From positions 14,474,020-14,538,019 of the forward strand of contig NC_051138.1 of assembly GCF_014839805.1 (NCBI RefSeq): 64,000 bases of DNA. Reading direction: 5' to 3'. This DNA comes from Manduca sexta. Taxonomy: Eukaryota; Arthropoda; Insecta; Lepidoptera; Sphingidae. Of the stretch, positions 23,741 to 35,600 are shown in pieces. A program made the translations under genes and the position numbers. Numbering within the stretch: position 1 is the stretch's first letter; every line of letters begins with the position of its first letter. The notes below the pieces were generated by a model. It was not told where the DNA came from. It saw only the letters and a program-made list of their open reading frames with translations, and did no database searches.

Positions 23741-24249
23741 GAACTGATATTACTATACATTATTATTATTTACAAGGTATTGCTCGCAGCTTCGCCCGAA
23801 ATGACTTTCCAGTTACAAGTCTGAAAAACACTTTACAACGCCAGCACTATTTATTTAAAAGTCAGATAAAAAATCCTTTATTTCCCAAGGGAGAATATTA
23901 CCAAGAGTTTGCCAAATTTCTTCCAAATTATTTCAGTTGTTTCCACGTTATCTTTTAGCAAACAAACAAACATTCAAACATTTTTATTAACCTTATTATT
24001 TGTAATATTAAGTAAGAAGTAAAAACACGGATAACAACAATAAAAAGCAACCTTAAATAATGGAACGGAAACTGAAACATTGACCAGATTCAGTAAATTC
24101 AATCAGCTTACTGGGGCAGTCGAGTAATAATACATTAATTATCTTTTATTTTAGTTGAATCAACCTAATTGACTATAAATAAGCGTACTTAAAGATCCCG
24201 TATAAAGATAAATTTTACCTAAAACATGAACCAGACCTTTGCAGTTTCA

Positions 24250-24400
24250 AATATGCCGGCATAATTGTGTCGATTGACGACGGATAACAATCTCTAGTCA
24301 GTCGATACAATCTGGACCTCACTCCGATTACCATCAAGGGCACTGGGGTCAGTTTGTTCTGCCCCAAAGAAAAACGGTTATATACAGATTGATCCCGGAA
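24250..24400 (+). repeat. Dispersed repeat, GCCGGCATAATTGTGTCGA family
   Basis: Second copy of the repeat at 19690-19830, colinear over about 140 bp with many substitutions. Confidence 0.5.
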
Positions 24401-24544
24401 CTATACATTACGTAGACTACTGTGGCGGATGTTGCATCTTGTGTTACGTGTACGGAGATTGCTATCCGAACGGATACAAATATGCTGTCACCAGTAAAAC
24501 ATGACAATCGATAAATAATATTTTATATCAGTATTCTATTTTTT

Positions 24545-24780
24545 CTTTTGCGGTCTATTTCTGCCGCCAAGCAGCAGTGTGTAGTCAATGTTGTGTTCTG
24601 GTTTGAAAGATATGTAGCCTATTTAACTACTGAATATAATAAGACTTAACATATGTCTCAGAATGGCGAGCGCAGTGGAATACCAAACAATATTTTGTAA
24701 TTCAGGATATTGGATGGTGTTTCAATTGTATGTAGGCGGTCGTATCGCTTACTATGAGGCAAGTTTTTCTCGTCATTCAC
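24545..24780. repeat. Dispersed repeat, GGCGGCAGAAATAGACA family
   Basis: Contains TCTATTTCTGCCGCCAAGCA (reverse of the 10,560 motif), then GTGGAATACCAAACAATATT and GGCGGTCGTATCGCTTAC shared with 13190-13280. It abuts the element starting at 24797. Confidence 0.5.
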
Positions 24781-24796
24781 AGAAATAAAAAAATAT

Positions 24797-26015
24797 AGGG
24801 AGACTAGGGTTAATTGAAACAACTCAAATATCTTGTAAATTTTTAGTGATAGTAAAGAAGTTCCAAGGGGGAAACGCAGCGCCTTGGATTTTTTAACCTG
24901 TAGACTATTGCTCGATGCGATTCTGAGCTCTGCAATTTTTATGATAGCGTGTTGCTTTTTTTAATACCAAATCAATAATTTGACCCTTATTTCTTCAAGC
25001 ATAGATCAAAAATAATCGTTTTCGTTGATCCAGTTGACAGATACCATTATTACACCGGCACTACTAGGTGTAGTTTAATGTAGTTAAAGCGACATACGAC
25101 TTTAAATTCTTTATTATATGATAATATTTATAATAAAATGAGGATATGAGGGCAGAGGAAACGGAGGTAATGGAAACGTGTGTTACAAACTGTGTTTCAT
25201 ACCCAAGCATTATCTAAATCTTATTTTTAATATCGGAAAATAGTCATAAGCCTTGAACAACAGCAGTACATGCGACTAATTGATATGAAAACGTTTGTAA
25301 AAACCTCAAAATATATCACGTTTTTTATATAGTAATAAGTGTGATACCTTTTTTTTCATAAGCATATTTTAGATATGCTAATAATTATAATATATAATTA
25401 TTATTCTATGTATAGAATAATCAAAAGTTACCATCCCTTTCTTATTTTTTTTTTACACACACAGATTATTATTAATATTATGTTTATAGTAATAAATATT
25501 TTTTATACACACAATTTTTTTTTTTTTATTTCAGTTTATTATTAGACCTAAGCAGCACTAAAGTTATTGGAGGAGCAGTTAGTCCTAACCCCGCCTAACA
25601 CTAAAGGGGCCAGGAGTGACTGAAAACCAGCGCTGGTTGAGTTTCACAGCTCAGACAGCAGTTAGCTGAGCCACTTACTTTTGCCATTATTTTTTTTTTG
25701 TAAGGTTGTTTTTTTAATGTTTTTAATTTCTGTAATAGTTTTAATATGGGCAATAAACGTTTTTATTATTTATTATTATTATTATATAAAGCTGAAAAGC
25801 AATTGAACCCAACGTAAGGTAAATTGAAACGTTTTCCGGCATTTTCTAAATTGCCTATACAAAAGTCATATCCAGTAAAAAATCAAAATCCATGTTAATA
25901 TCCTAAAACAATACAATTTAGCTTTAATAAAGGCCATTCCCGTTCATATAAAATGTATGTTGACTTCATACTAATCAGTTCTCGCAATACCGTTCCAATT
26001 AACCCCAGTATCCCT
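24797..26015. mobile_element. Second GGGAGAC-ended DNA element, non-autonomous
   Basis: Left end GGGAGACTAGGGTTAATTG and right end, reverse complement GGGATACTGGGGTTAATTGG, are TIRs similar in plan to those of 12649-13900, and the length is alike (1.2 kb). No transposase is visible. The inside has long T-runs and a GC-rich patch (25540-25680). Confidence 0.55.
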
Positions 26016-26349
26016 GTGTGTGCTACTAATCCTTATGGTATAAGCAATAAGCATGACCCAAAACTTTGTTTTGGCCCGGTTATGAATGTTTTTACCTTAC
26101 ACTTATAATATGAAATTTTAAAGAATTTGTACATTTTTATTTTTAAATATGCCGTGTTTAAAATAAAATCAAGTTCTTGTATACTTCCGGAATATCTTAT
26201 TTTGGTCTTGAAGTATATATTTAAAACAACGCATGCACGGAACTGCGCCAAAAATATATATTTATTAAATAAAATGTATTGCGTGCGCTGTGAAGTCCTG
26301 GGTGCAAACGCCGGATCGGGCAAAGTGATAAAAGTGTGTTTTCTGCGCA

Positions 26350-26470
26350 TTATTAATTTAAAGTCTGGAATTTGTGCCCGCTATGGTGATAGGCTCGCCC
26401 GCTATCACATCATGGGACGGAATGTACTTCACGAAAAATAGGAGCCCTGGTTGCACCTTTGCCTACCCAT
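26350..26470 (+). repeat. tRNA-derived SINE (family 2), 3' fragment
   Basis: TTTGTGCCCGCTATGGTGATAGGC..., CATCATGGGACGGAATG and GGTTGCACCTTTGCCTACCC mirror the reverse strand of 48885-49105. Confidence 0.6.
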
Positions 26471-26949
26471 TTCAAGATTATCATAGGTACCTACATGAGT
26501 ACTATGCAACGTTATTATGACATTGCATTACTAAATGAAACCACATACTTCTTTAAAAAAACACTTTCCTATAAGTTACTCGCACCATAGATGTAAACAA
26601 TAGAGGGAGTGTCCAACCAAATCATTATCTTTAAAAATTAATTTAGATTTTACACGCCCTAAAGTCAAGAGTATTACTTTGAGGAATTCGTTGCAGCGGA
26701 AACATCACACTTTCAGTCAGAAATACACTCACGCACATGCCATATTTTCACTAAACTAAAAAAATATAAAAAAAAAGTAAAAGTGAAACTGGGAATTTTG
26801 GTGGAAATATCGTTACTCATGAATGAATTTTGGTATAATGTTAGCGGAGTTAAAAACGGGTATGGGGTTTAATTTATTAACGCAATGTAAAAATGACCCT
26901 ATATATAATATATAATAGGTATAGTGAAAAAATAAATAAAAGCGATTAT

Positions 26950-27030
26950 AATATAATAATAATATCAGCCCTGTATTATATAATATAAGTCCCACTGTTG
27001 GGAACGGGCCTCCTCTACTACTGAGAGGGA
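26950..27030 (-). repeat. tRNA-derived SINE (family 1), tail fragment
   Basis: Only the tail (CCTCTACTACTGAGAGGGA with ATCAGCCCTGTATTATATA) remains. Confidence 0.65.
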
Positions 27031-27039
27031 AAAGCGATT

Positions 27040-27655
27040 AATTTTACTTAAGTAATTACCTGTTAGCACCGTAGTCTATGGTGTGTAGAGATGGTGATCT
27101 CCCACTATCTCCCCTTTCTTACGGAACAAATAAAGTACACTGGTAAATTAATTATTTCTTATAATAATCTAGATTAAAACTCGTGGACGTTTAACGGAGG
27201 CGAAGTCAGAAGCACAACAAAGAAATTTTAATTAATACCATAAACGTAACTACTTGAACATTGTCCTTTAAACTATTTTTATATTACAGAACATCGTTAA
27301 TATACGATATGAATTTATTTACTGCAATATTTGTCAGAAGGACTACCAACTCGCTTGCTACTACATTTTATATACCACTTTTTCCTTGTCAAATAATAAA
27401 TGTTTGGTTAAAATAAAGGACAAATTATAAAAATGTGTAGGTCACTTGTGCGAATTATTGTCAAACTTGGTCATTTGCGTAAGTATTTTGAATAAGGCTG
27501 GCTTCATCCATTGGTATTCCGTTGTATGACGGTGATTATTTGCCACGAAGAAACCGGCTTCTACATTTGTATATTCTACTATAAAAATATGAGAACATAC
27601 AGTAATCTTTTGACCGTTAAAGTTTGAGCATCTTACTCAAAAAAGATTGCAAGTG
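27040..27655. other. No gene seen
   Basis: AT-rich spacer between two SINE copies; nothing recognised. Confidence 0.35.
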
Positions 27656-27689
27656 CCATATAATAATAAATAATAATACCAGGCCTCTA

Positions 27690-27942
27690 TTATATACTTA
27701 CTGTCCCACTGTTGGGCACGGGCCTCCTCAACTACTGAGAGGGATTAGGCCTTAGTACACCACGCTGGCCTAGTGGGTTTGGGAGACTGCACACACCCTC
27801 TAAAATTCCTATAGAGAATTTCGCAGGTATGCAGGTCTCCTGACGATGTTTTCCTTCACCGTCATAGCAAGCGATTATTCACAAAGAATACACACATATT
27901 TTAGTGGTAGTCCGTTCCGCAACAACTGGGCTATCGCCGCTG
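27690..27942 (-). repeat. tRNA-derived SINE (family 1), nearly full length
   Basis: Minus-strand copy from the head (GGCGATAGCCCAGTTGTTG) to the tail (CAACAGTGGGACAGTAAGTA). The B-box segment is deleted. Confidence 0.75.
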
Positions 27943-28743
27943 TTGTTGCAAAAGCCATAACATGAATCATCAGGAAATATTTAGACACATATCTTACTAC
28001 ATATCTTGAATCAACATTCACCGCCGAAAGTACAAAATTATCATTATATTGCCGCTAGGTAGGTACCTATTTTCATCGATATGGCGGCCTTTGGTTCATA
28101 TCGGAGTTTCCACGAATACACCACGGCACACTGGCGTAGCTGGTTAATGAGAGGCTCTATATCAAAATTTGCTGGGGGTCCCTTTAGGGCAATGCGTATT
28201 TTTGGCCGCTTGCTTGGTTTAGTATGGGTATGCCAAGAGGAGTCCCTTAAGCCCGGGGATCGGTATCCCTGTTCCTTCTGATACGGCACTAGCAACGCCC
28301 CTGCGCCACGGACTGCTATGTTTGTCATTTCTAGCTACAGCTTAATAAAAAGTTTTATAAAGCTGTAGGTAGAAATCACAAACATAGAATAGGATCCATA
28401 ACCAGATAATGTACCTTTTAAAGGCACCTCCGTTCCCCTAAAAAATATTTTTTTAAGCGACAGAAAGTAATGAATTCGTGAAAGGCAATGAAAACTGTCT
28501 GGAGAGGAATGAAGTATGCAAGGAGCGAAATGATATTTGACAGGAAGCTAACTCAAGCGCCACAGACAGAGGGCAGCAAATCACTGCGAAAAGAAGCCTA
28601 TGCTAATCCTGTACATACTTTACCAGAGGACCAAATTTCATTCAAATTCGTACAGCGGTTTTCTACGTCTTTCTACGTTTACTTTGTGCAAACATTCAAA
28701 CATTTTCACAAACTTTCGTATTTATAATATTAGTAAGATTTAA

Positions 28744-29690
28744 AAGATAATAGAGACAGAATTACAGCTAGATCATAATAAACATACAGATAAGGAAATC
28801 AAAGAAGCTATCATTAAAAAGCAAAATCGGCAATGGCGTAACAAACCACTACACGGACAGTTTCCCAAGGAAGTACTTGACCAAGCTAATATAGATAAAG
28901 ACCAATCATTCAAATGGATAAAAAAGCAACAAGTAGCTCCCTCAATAGAATCCTCTATATTTGCCATACAAGATCAGGCAGTTACGACGCGGCAACACCA
29001 ACGTGACATCCTCAAGTTACCAATAAATGGTAAATGTCGTCTATGTGCTACTAAAGACGAAACAACGCAGCATATCATCTCTGGTTGTGAAAAACTAGCA
29101 GGGAATTATTACATATATAGGCACAATAATCTTATACAATACATCTATTGGTGTCTTGCTCGAAAACATAATATAGAGGTTAACAAATTATGGTGGAAAG
29201 AAAACTTAACACAACCGAAAGTAGTAGAAAATGAAACAGTTAAAATAATGTGGGAAATTCCAATTCAGACCGACGTCACTGTAATACATAATAGACCAGA
29301 TTTAATATATGTAGATAAAGTTAACAATTTCACCTACCTCATAGATGTCACGGTACCTTCAGATTATAATATAGGAGCAAAGGAAATAGAAAAACTTAAT
29401 AAATACCACCTACTCAAAACTGAGATTAGGCGTTTATGGAACACGGAAACACAAGTCATCCCTATAGTAATAGGTTCAACTGGTATGGTGACAAAAAGTT
29501 TATCCAGATATATTAACACATTAAACTCCAGCATAGATATCAACATCCTCCAAAAACAAGCAGCAATCCATACGTCCGTTATATTGAGCAGAGTGTTAGG
29601 AGACACGTTTTACGTACACGGGGAACAACAGGGAGACTGAATCACCTCTTCCCTGAAGGTATCAGGGCGGGTGGTCAATAAACCCAAGCA
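28744..29690 (+). mobile_element. R4/Dong-like non-LTR retrotransposon, 3' end with open ORF
   Basis: A single frame stays open from 28744 to the stop at 29640 (298 codons, no start because it is 5'-truncated). It holds a zinc knuckle (CRLCATKDETTQHIISGC: C-x2-C, H-x4-C). A restriction-like endonuclease follows, seen as RPDLIYVD then YLIDVTVPSD, the spaced PD...D...D pattern of R2/R4-type LINEs. The C-terminal helix region is complete. Lack of stops points to a young insertion. A short 3' UTR with CAGGGCGGGTGGTCAATAAA follows. The upstream reverse transcriptase is absent, so it cannot move on its own. Confidence 0.72.
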
Positions 29691-30029
29691 AAAAAGCTCG
29701 AGTCAGAGAAAACTTTGAAAGTTGAAGTAAGATTTTAATGCAATTATGACGGAATGAAAATAATACACCAAATATGCATGACTTCGAAACTTAAAACTTT
29801 CGATTATCATTGTTATATTTAAATGACTATCAGTAAAGTAAGTACTATAGTTTTAGGTTTGTTAAAAATTTAAGATCATGAGCATAGACAGAACATATAT
29901 CGCCTACTACGAAAGCTATTCTATTATTAGTTAAAGGAAGCTACATTACACTTGAGTGTTTTAGGCAACTTTTTCTCCAAGATAAATATTAAGCGGAATT
30001 TGTAGGATACAAATTAAAGGTACAAGTTT

Positions 30030-30060
30030 GAAAAATCTCTCTCTCTCTCTGGTCGGTCCC
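30030..30060 (+). repeat. (CT)n microsatellite
   Basis: CTCTCTCTCTCTCTGGTCGG at the start of a dispersed repeat that runs into the SINE at 30180. Confidence 0.6.
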
Positions 30061-30177
30061 TCATATCTGAGGATCGTGCTCAGCATCAGGGTTGCATCTA
30101 TAGCGGATGATCTGCCTCCACCGGTTTCTATCCAACGCGAAGTTTCTTCTTTGAAAGATACTCAAAATAAAATATGT

Positions 30178-30400
30178 CGACTGCCTCAATGGCATAGTTG
30201 TAGTGGATACGCGATACGACACCGCGCTGAGATCCCGGCATCTAATCCCGTGTTGGACAATGTGGTATTGGGTTTTTTGCACAGTATCCACCAGGACTCC
30301 GATATGCTCGACAAACAGGGCGATAAATGGTTGCATCTCAGTTCTGTGATATGTTTTATGAAAATAAAAATGAAACAATATTACAAAACGGTCCGAATTT
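30178..30400 (+). repeat. tRNA-derived SINE, CTCAATGGCATAGTTGTAG head
   Basis: The head CTGCCTCAATGGCATAGTTG fits a Pol III A-box, and the B-box-like CGGCATCTAATCCCG follows at 30236. The body reads GTGGTATTGGGTTTTTTGCA. It belongs to family 2 or a relative. Confidence 0.6.
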
Positions 30401-31084
30401 TATCCTTTCCTATAATTAGGTACCTGTTTACCTACTCTTCCGCACGCGGCAGAGCGATGTTGCGAAACAAGTTCGTAGACTCGCCAATGTTGAACATTTA
30501 ACACTGAATACCAAAATGCAATTGTTTAAAAAAGGATATTTGAAACAGCGTTTATTTCAATATTTATTTTAATAAGATCAGATAACCCAAATACACTAAC
30601 TATGTTAATAATAAAAAAATACTACAGTTTTACAGTTAATTTAAATAAACAATCAGTTAACTTAATAACTACATACGAGTACAATATTTCACGAGTTTAT
30701 TTCACAATGCCGCAAACATTCACACTGAATACCGTTCCATTTAGTCGCATATACCTACGTCATAATGTGCGTCAGAATGGCATTGAGAGTTCACGAAAAC
30801 GGTGACCTAGAAAGTACCTTGGTCTGCTGGACGGCAAAAAAATTGTACTTCCTACTGCGACAATAATTGTTTGGTACACCTGCACTGCTCGTTATTAATA
30901 TCCGAAGCGTCTACTATACCACACATGGTTATTAATTGGTTATAATATCACCTCCTGGATTTGTAGCCAAGAAAACCTAATAAAAATTTCGTAGGGAACG
31001 TGTATGAATAGTATGCATAGACCTGCATCGATGTTCCCCAAGCGCTAGGACTTGTCCTTCTTTAAACGAGGCTTAAAAGAGTGC

Positions 31085-31210
31085 TGACCTCCCGGTAGGC
31101 AACGCCTTGGCTGTGCCTCTGACATTGCTTCAGTCCATGGGCGACACATGCTGCTTACCATCAGGTGGATCGCTTGCTCGTTTGCCTACTAAAGCAATAA
31201 AAAAATACCT
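31085..31210 (+). repeat. Common lepidopteran retroelement tail
   Basis: GGCAACGCCTTGGCTGTGCC, CCATGGGCGACA, GCTTACCATCAGGTGGATCG and GCTCGTTTGCCTACT are followed by an A-rich end. A diverged partner is at 51655-51760. This is probably the 3' end of a jockey/CR1-type LINE or its SINE. Confidence 0.55.
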
Positions 31211-31636
31211 ATAATATATACCTATCACAAAAAGGTTTTTTGGACCACCCCCAGTAAGGTGCATAAATATGGACCCATTCTTGTAGGCATGACAGACACA
31301 TGGACTAGCTTCTATTTTACTGCGAATTAATGCAGAAAATATGGGTTTAATTTGTAAAACGTCATTGGTTCAATCACACTAGTTACGAAAGACGAAAACC
31401 AAGCGTTTCATTTTTGTGAAACATTACGATATGATCAGAGATATTAATTTCGGCCAAATGTAATTTCGAGATCTTTAATTATGTATATTTCTCAGTTTCA
31501 ATTTTAAGGAAAATGTTAATGTCATCCGCTTAGAAAACGTTTTGAGTTTTTAATGACAGTGATGAGATCATTAACCATTATTATAAACAGGAGAAGACCA
31601 AATACTTCAAGACTCGACTTACACCGTAGCGAATAT

Positions 31637-32049
31637 AATGTTGAGTAGGACATACAAGAGGCGGTACATTTGTCCGGTACATGACATCAAAATGTAAGAG
31701 TGGCTCAAAATTATATATTGTACTACTTCAAATTTTATGTCGCGGCAGTCGCGTTACTTATTCTCCGTCTCTGGTAAACTGTAGGACGAGGACAGTGAGG
31801 TAGAGAACCGCATGCTACAAATTACAGTAGGACGTTATTTTACAATGGACATTACATTACTGCGTTTCGAATCGCGAGCGAGAGGGAAATATTTTGAGGC
31901 TTAACATTACAGAATACTGTAAGATACGCATTGAAGCGCCGAGCCTCACTACGCCTCGCCTCATTTGAAGTAGGACGTTGTACCGGCTCAATGCTAAAAA
32001 GAGGCTACTCTTACAAACTCTTTTTTATGTCATGTCCTACCCAACTCTA
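31637..32049. mobile_element. MITE with 9-bp target site duplication
   Basis: AGCGAATAT occurs exactly on both sides (31628-31636 and 32050-32058). The ends (AATGTTGAGTAGGACAT and the reverse complement of ATGTCCTACCCAACTCT) form TIRs with few mismatches. Length is about 413 bp. An 8- to 9-bp duplication fits hAT or Mutator-like elements. Confidence 0.72.
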
Positions 32050-32059
32050 AGCGAATATG

Positions 32060-32686
32060 TTAGGGCTGAGTGTTGTTTACAGAAAACTAACGTTAGGCTT
32101 GGTATAGACCAAAACTAATTAACTAACTACTCTGACTGTAACTCTCTGTACTATATCAAATTAAATAATTTTAATTTTTGAATGGAAAAAATATATTATA
32201 TTATTGCGAGAAATTTTATAATTATGCAAATTTTATACAATTCAGTTTTATGACACTAATGTATAAAATAAATTTTGTTGCTGCGTAAATAGTAACGTTC
32301 AAATGTATAACGCTGCTGATGTTGCCTATATTTCCTGTTTCATTTCCCCATAAATACGTAAATTCTTGAAACACAGACAAAAAATATGTTGTGAATTAAA
32401 TAATGATTTTGTTGTTGTAGATATTAAAAATATATATCTACAGATCCAATTGTAAACATCTAGATTTATGTGAAATCTTTATTTTTTAGGTTTACGTTTC
32501 CTTCTGTAATTATGACTCGATGAGGAAATGAATCATAAAGTTGGTATCCCTAAAATAATCCTGTAGACGCAAACATGTTAGATTGTTTTTATTTTTGTTT
32601 TAATCAGATATCCTTGAAAATAATGGTGTAATATTTATTTACGTATGTACTTTTTCGTTTTGTAAGTAGTGTGTTGTGTAGTGAAA
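32060..32686. other. Upstream region of the TBC gene
   Basis: AT-rich sequence. The transcription start is not evident; no clear TATA box or CpG-rich core. Confidence 0.3.
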
Positions 32687-35600
32687 ATGTCTACAAGTTC
32701 CGTCGACGAAATACCCGACCAATCTAAAGTGAGTTATTTATTATTGTATCGCAGTTCACAACACGGTATCCTTTGTGATGGGTCCTTGCGACCTTTGCAC
32801 CGAAAATATTAAGTTTCCTTATTTATTTCCTCCCATTTTTTATATTGTCTGACTACCGTAGCGTGAATTCCCATATGATTTAACAATTGCGTCATTGAAA
32901 CATTGTTTTGCGTTTCTTTGTGAGTTGCTTTTTTATTTGTGTTCGTGTGAAACATTTACATATTTTTATTGATATTTACTTGTTTTGAGTTGTGTATTTT
33001 GCATGTTGTGTACTATTTTATTTAACACTTTCTTGTCATGTACCCTATTATGCGTATAGTCAGACCCTACATTTCCTCCCAAATTTACTAATGTCAGAAT
33101 ATGAGATTTATGTGTACTAGTAGTTGTCAGTGGCCGAAATTCGACAAGAATTTTATATATTTTAACACATACATAACTCTTTTTGGTACTTACTTTATAA
33201 AATTTGATCATGCTAAATCTAATACTCTCCATAGGCACAATGTACTTTAAAAGAGGTATAAGGTGATACCTTCAGATATTACTATAAACATATGACCAGC
33301 CACAACTGGATGTAGATGTTGACAGATTAACATTGTATATAATTAATTAATAATTTGTATGTGTCAAGAATAATTCAATACCATGTAAGTGAAGAAAAAG
33401 ACAAAATAGAATTTATACTTACTATGCTAAACTACTTTCTCACTCATACAGTATTGATCTGTCCCTGATGATTTGGCCTTTATCTGCATAATCATTTGAG
33501 CATGATTGCATCTTTTGATTTCTTACATCTAAATATAATGTACCTAAATAATTAAAATAAAAAATATATGTAGGGAAAAATTTCGAGCACCCGCTTAATT
33601 TAGTTGTGTCAGCTGCCATATTCATTTTAATAATCAGCCATACAGCTGAATTTTAATACATTGATTCCTAACATATTATCACAATTTAATACCTTGAATG
33701 GACTTAGGGAGAGAATAATTATTCTTCATAAGTTTAATGTGACTAAAAAATGTACATAATATAAATTTTTATATCAGTAAAATATTGCATGTTATAATAA
33801 AAAACAAATAATTCTTAACCATTAATTAATTAATTATCTGCAATTACAGTTTTTTCTCTTCTATGTACATTTTATTGACTCAAATAATCTGTTTACCTAA
33901 TGATAACATCATACTAACTTGTGAATTGAAACTACTGAGCATTGTGCATAGCTTCACCGGCATGAACGGTTTTCTTCACTACAAAAATCACTAATTGACT
34001 GTACCGGTCCATAGCACTATCACTTTGAATCTAGCACCATCTAATTAAAAACTCGGTTATTTTCTACACAAGTAAGTTACGTCAATAAAAATTAGGCTCC
34101 ATATTATTCCAGATCATGGTCTATCCTGTAATAAATATAAAATATGCATATTGTGATCGGCACAACACCACCGAACTTCCGGGCACAATAGCAAAAAAAA
34201 TATGTCTAGAGGGAAACTCTAAGACACAATAAAAATTAGGAATTCCACGAGGGAAAGTCGTAGGAAATACCCAAAAAAAATGGAGACGTCTCTCCCATCC
34301 AAATCCAAGGCGAAACGCAAAATATTGTCATATCCGAGAAAAAGTAAGATAGAACTAAAACTAAGTAGTCTACTTCTTCGACGGTTATAATATTGAGCAT
34401 TACGTTTGTAAGCTCTCAATAAGTGAGATTGAACTTTAACAAAAATTTCACTGAGTGAACTTAATGAAACAGCAAAATTATTATTATTGACTTCGAGTTC
34501 AGACAAGTCATCGATAGAACTTTTTCTTTTCTTTTTTTACATTTGTAACGGCGTTCAATAGCATAACCAAGCATACCACACCCCTTAATATTTCAATTTT
34601 TTTATTTATTTTTATTACAATTTGACATCCTCTCTTTTTCCTTTTTTTATTTATTTTTATTAATTTGGTCAAACCAACCATGTAACGTAATCAAAAAATT
34701 ACGTTACAATCCGTGTCTCAAATATCATCCAAATATGGTTAGCTGATAATGCATTTACTTCTAATGATCGTCCAAACATTTTCATAAAATTTAGCATTTA
34801 TAATATATGAAGGCGATAAAAAGTAGGATTTATGCAGCCCCCAGACAATAGTATTCTCACATTAACATAAGTATAAAGGTAATGCATGCTGGATGAATGT
34901 AGCTAACATACTTAAACAACGCACTATGAAATAACAGGATGCAGCAAATTGAATTCAATAAATTTGAGCTTAATGCCTACATTGTTTCATGGACAGACTG
35001 GCACAAACAGTTATAATGACTTGGTTTTGTGAAGTATTGATGTAGATACGTAAAAAAACATATAATACTGTTATTTTAAAAGCCTGAAAATATTCCACAA
35101 TCACATTAGTGAGGGTTGTCAAATGTTGTTTTTTATAGTGTAATTTTTATGTAGGAGTGTTTACTATCCATTTGTGTAACTTGTTTCCCTAGAGCTAGTC
35201 AGATGTAAATAGATTTCCTAGTTGGCAAGTATACACCAATTCCATTAGGTGATGGCCAGCCTATTACCATATCAAACATATTTTCCCTTTCAGGATATTA
35301 GTCTATATAGTTGTTTTTAATATGAAATCTTTACTCAATGTTTGATTGCCGTAAGTGGGAAACAAATCCACAACCATACTAGTTTTGCAGTTAATTCATT
35401 CATTTATTATTAATTATATTATCTATTTATATAGGTCTTCCTTAGATAAGAAAACTTCTTTTATTTGTAATAAGTTCTTATCAATCATCATTCATATTAT
35501 TATATTTCACATTACTGCTGCATAGAATTTTGATGTTGATATATATTTTTTATTGTAACTAGATTGTTTAATTTTGTTAAATTCAAGCAATAATGGATCT

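Noticed and set aside
26033..26441. Two overlapping frames of about 105 codons on opposite strands
   Set aside because: Low-complexity AT sequence overlapping a SINE fragment; no domain, no splice context.
28044..28328. Overlapping frames on both strands at 28044-28328
   Set aside because: One shadows the other and neither has a recognisable domain; probably an unrecognised repeat.
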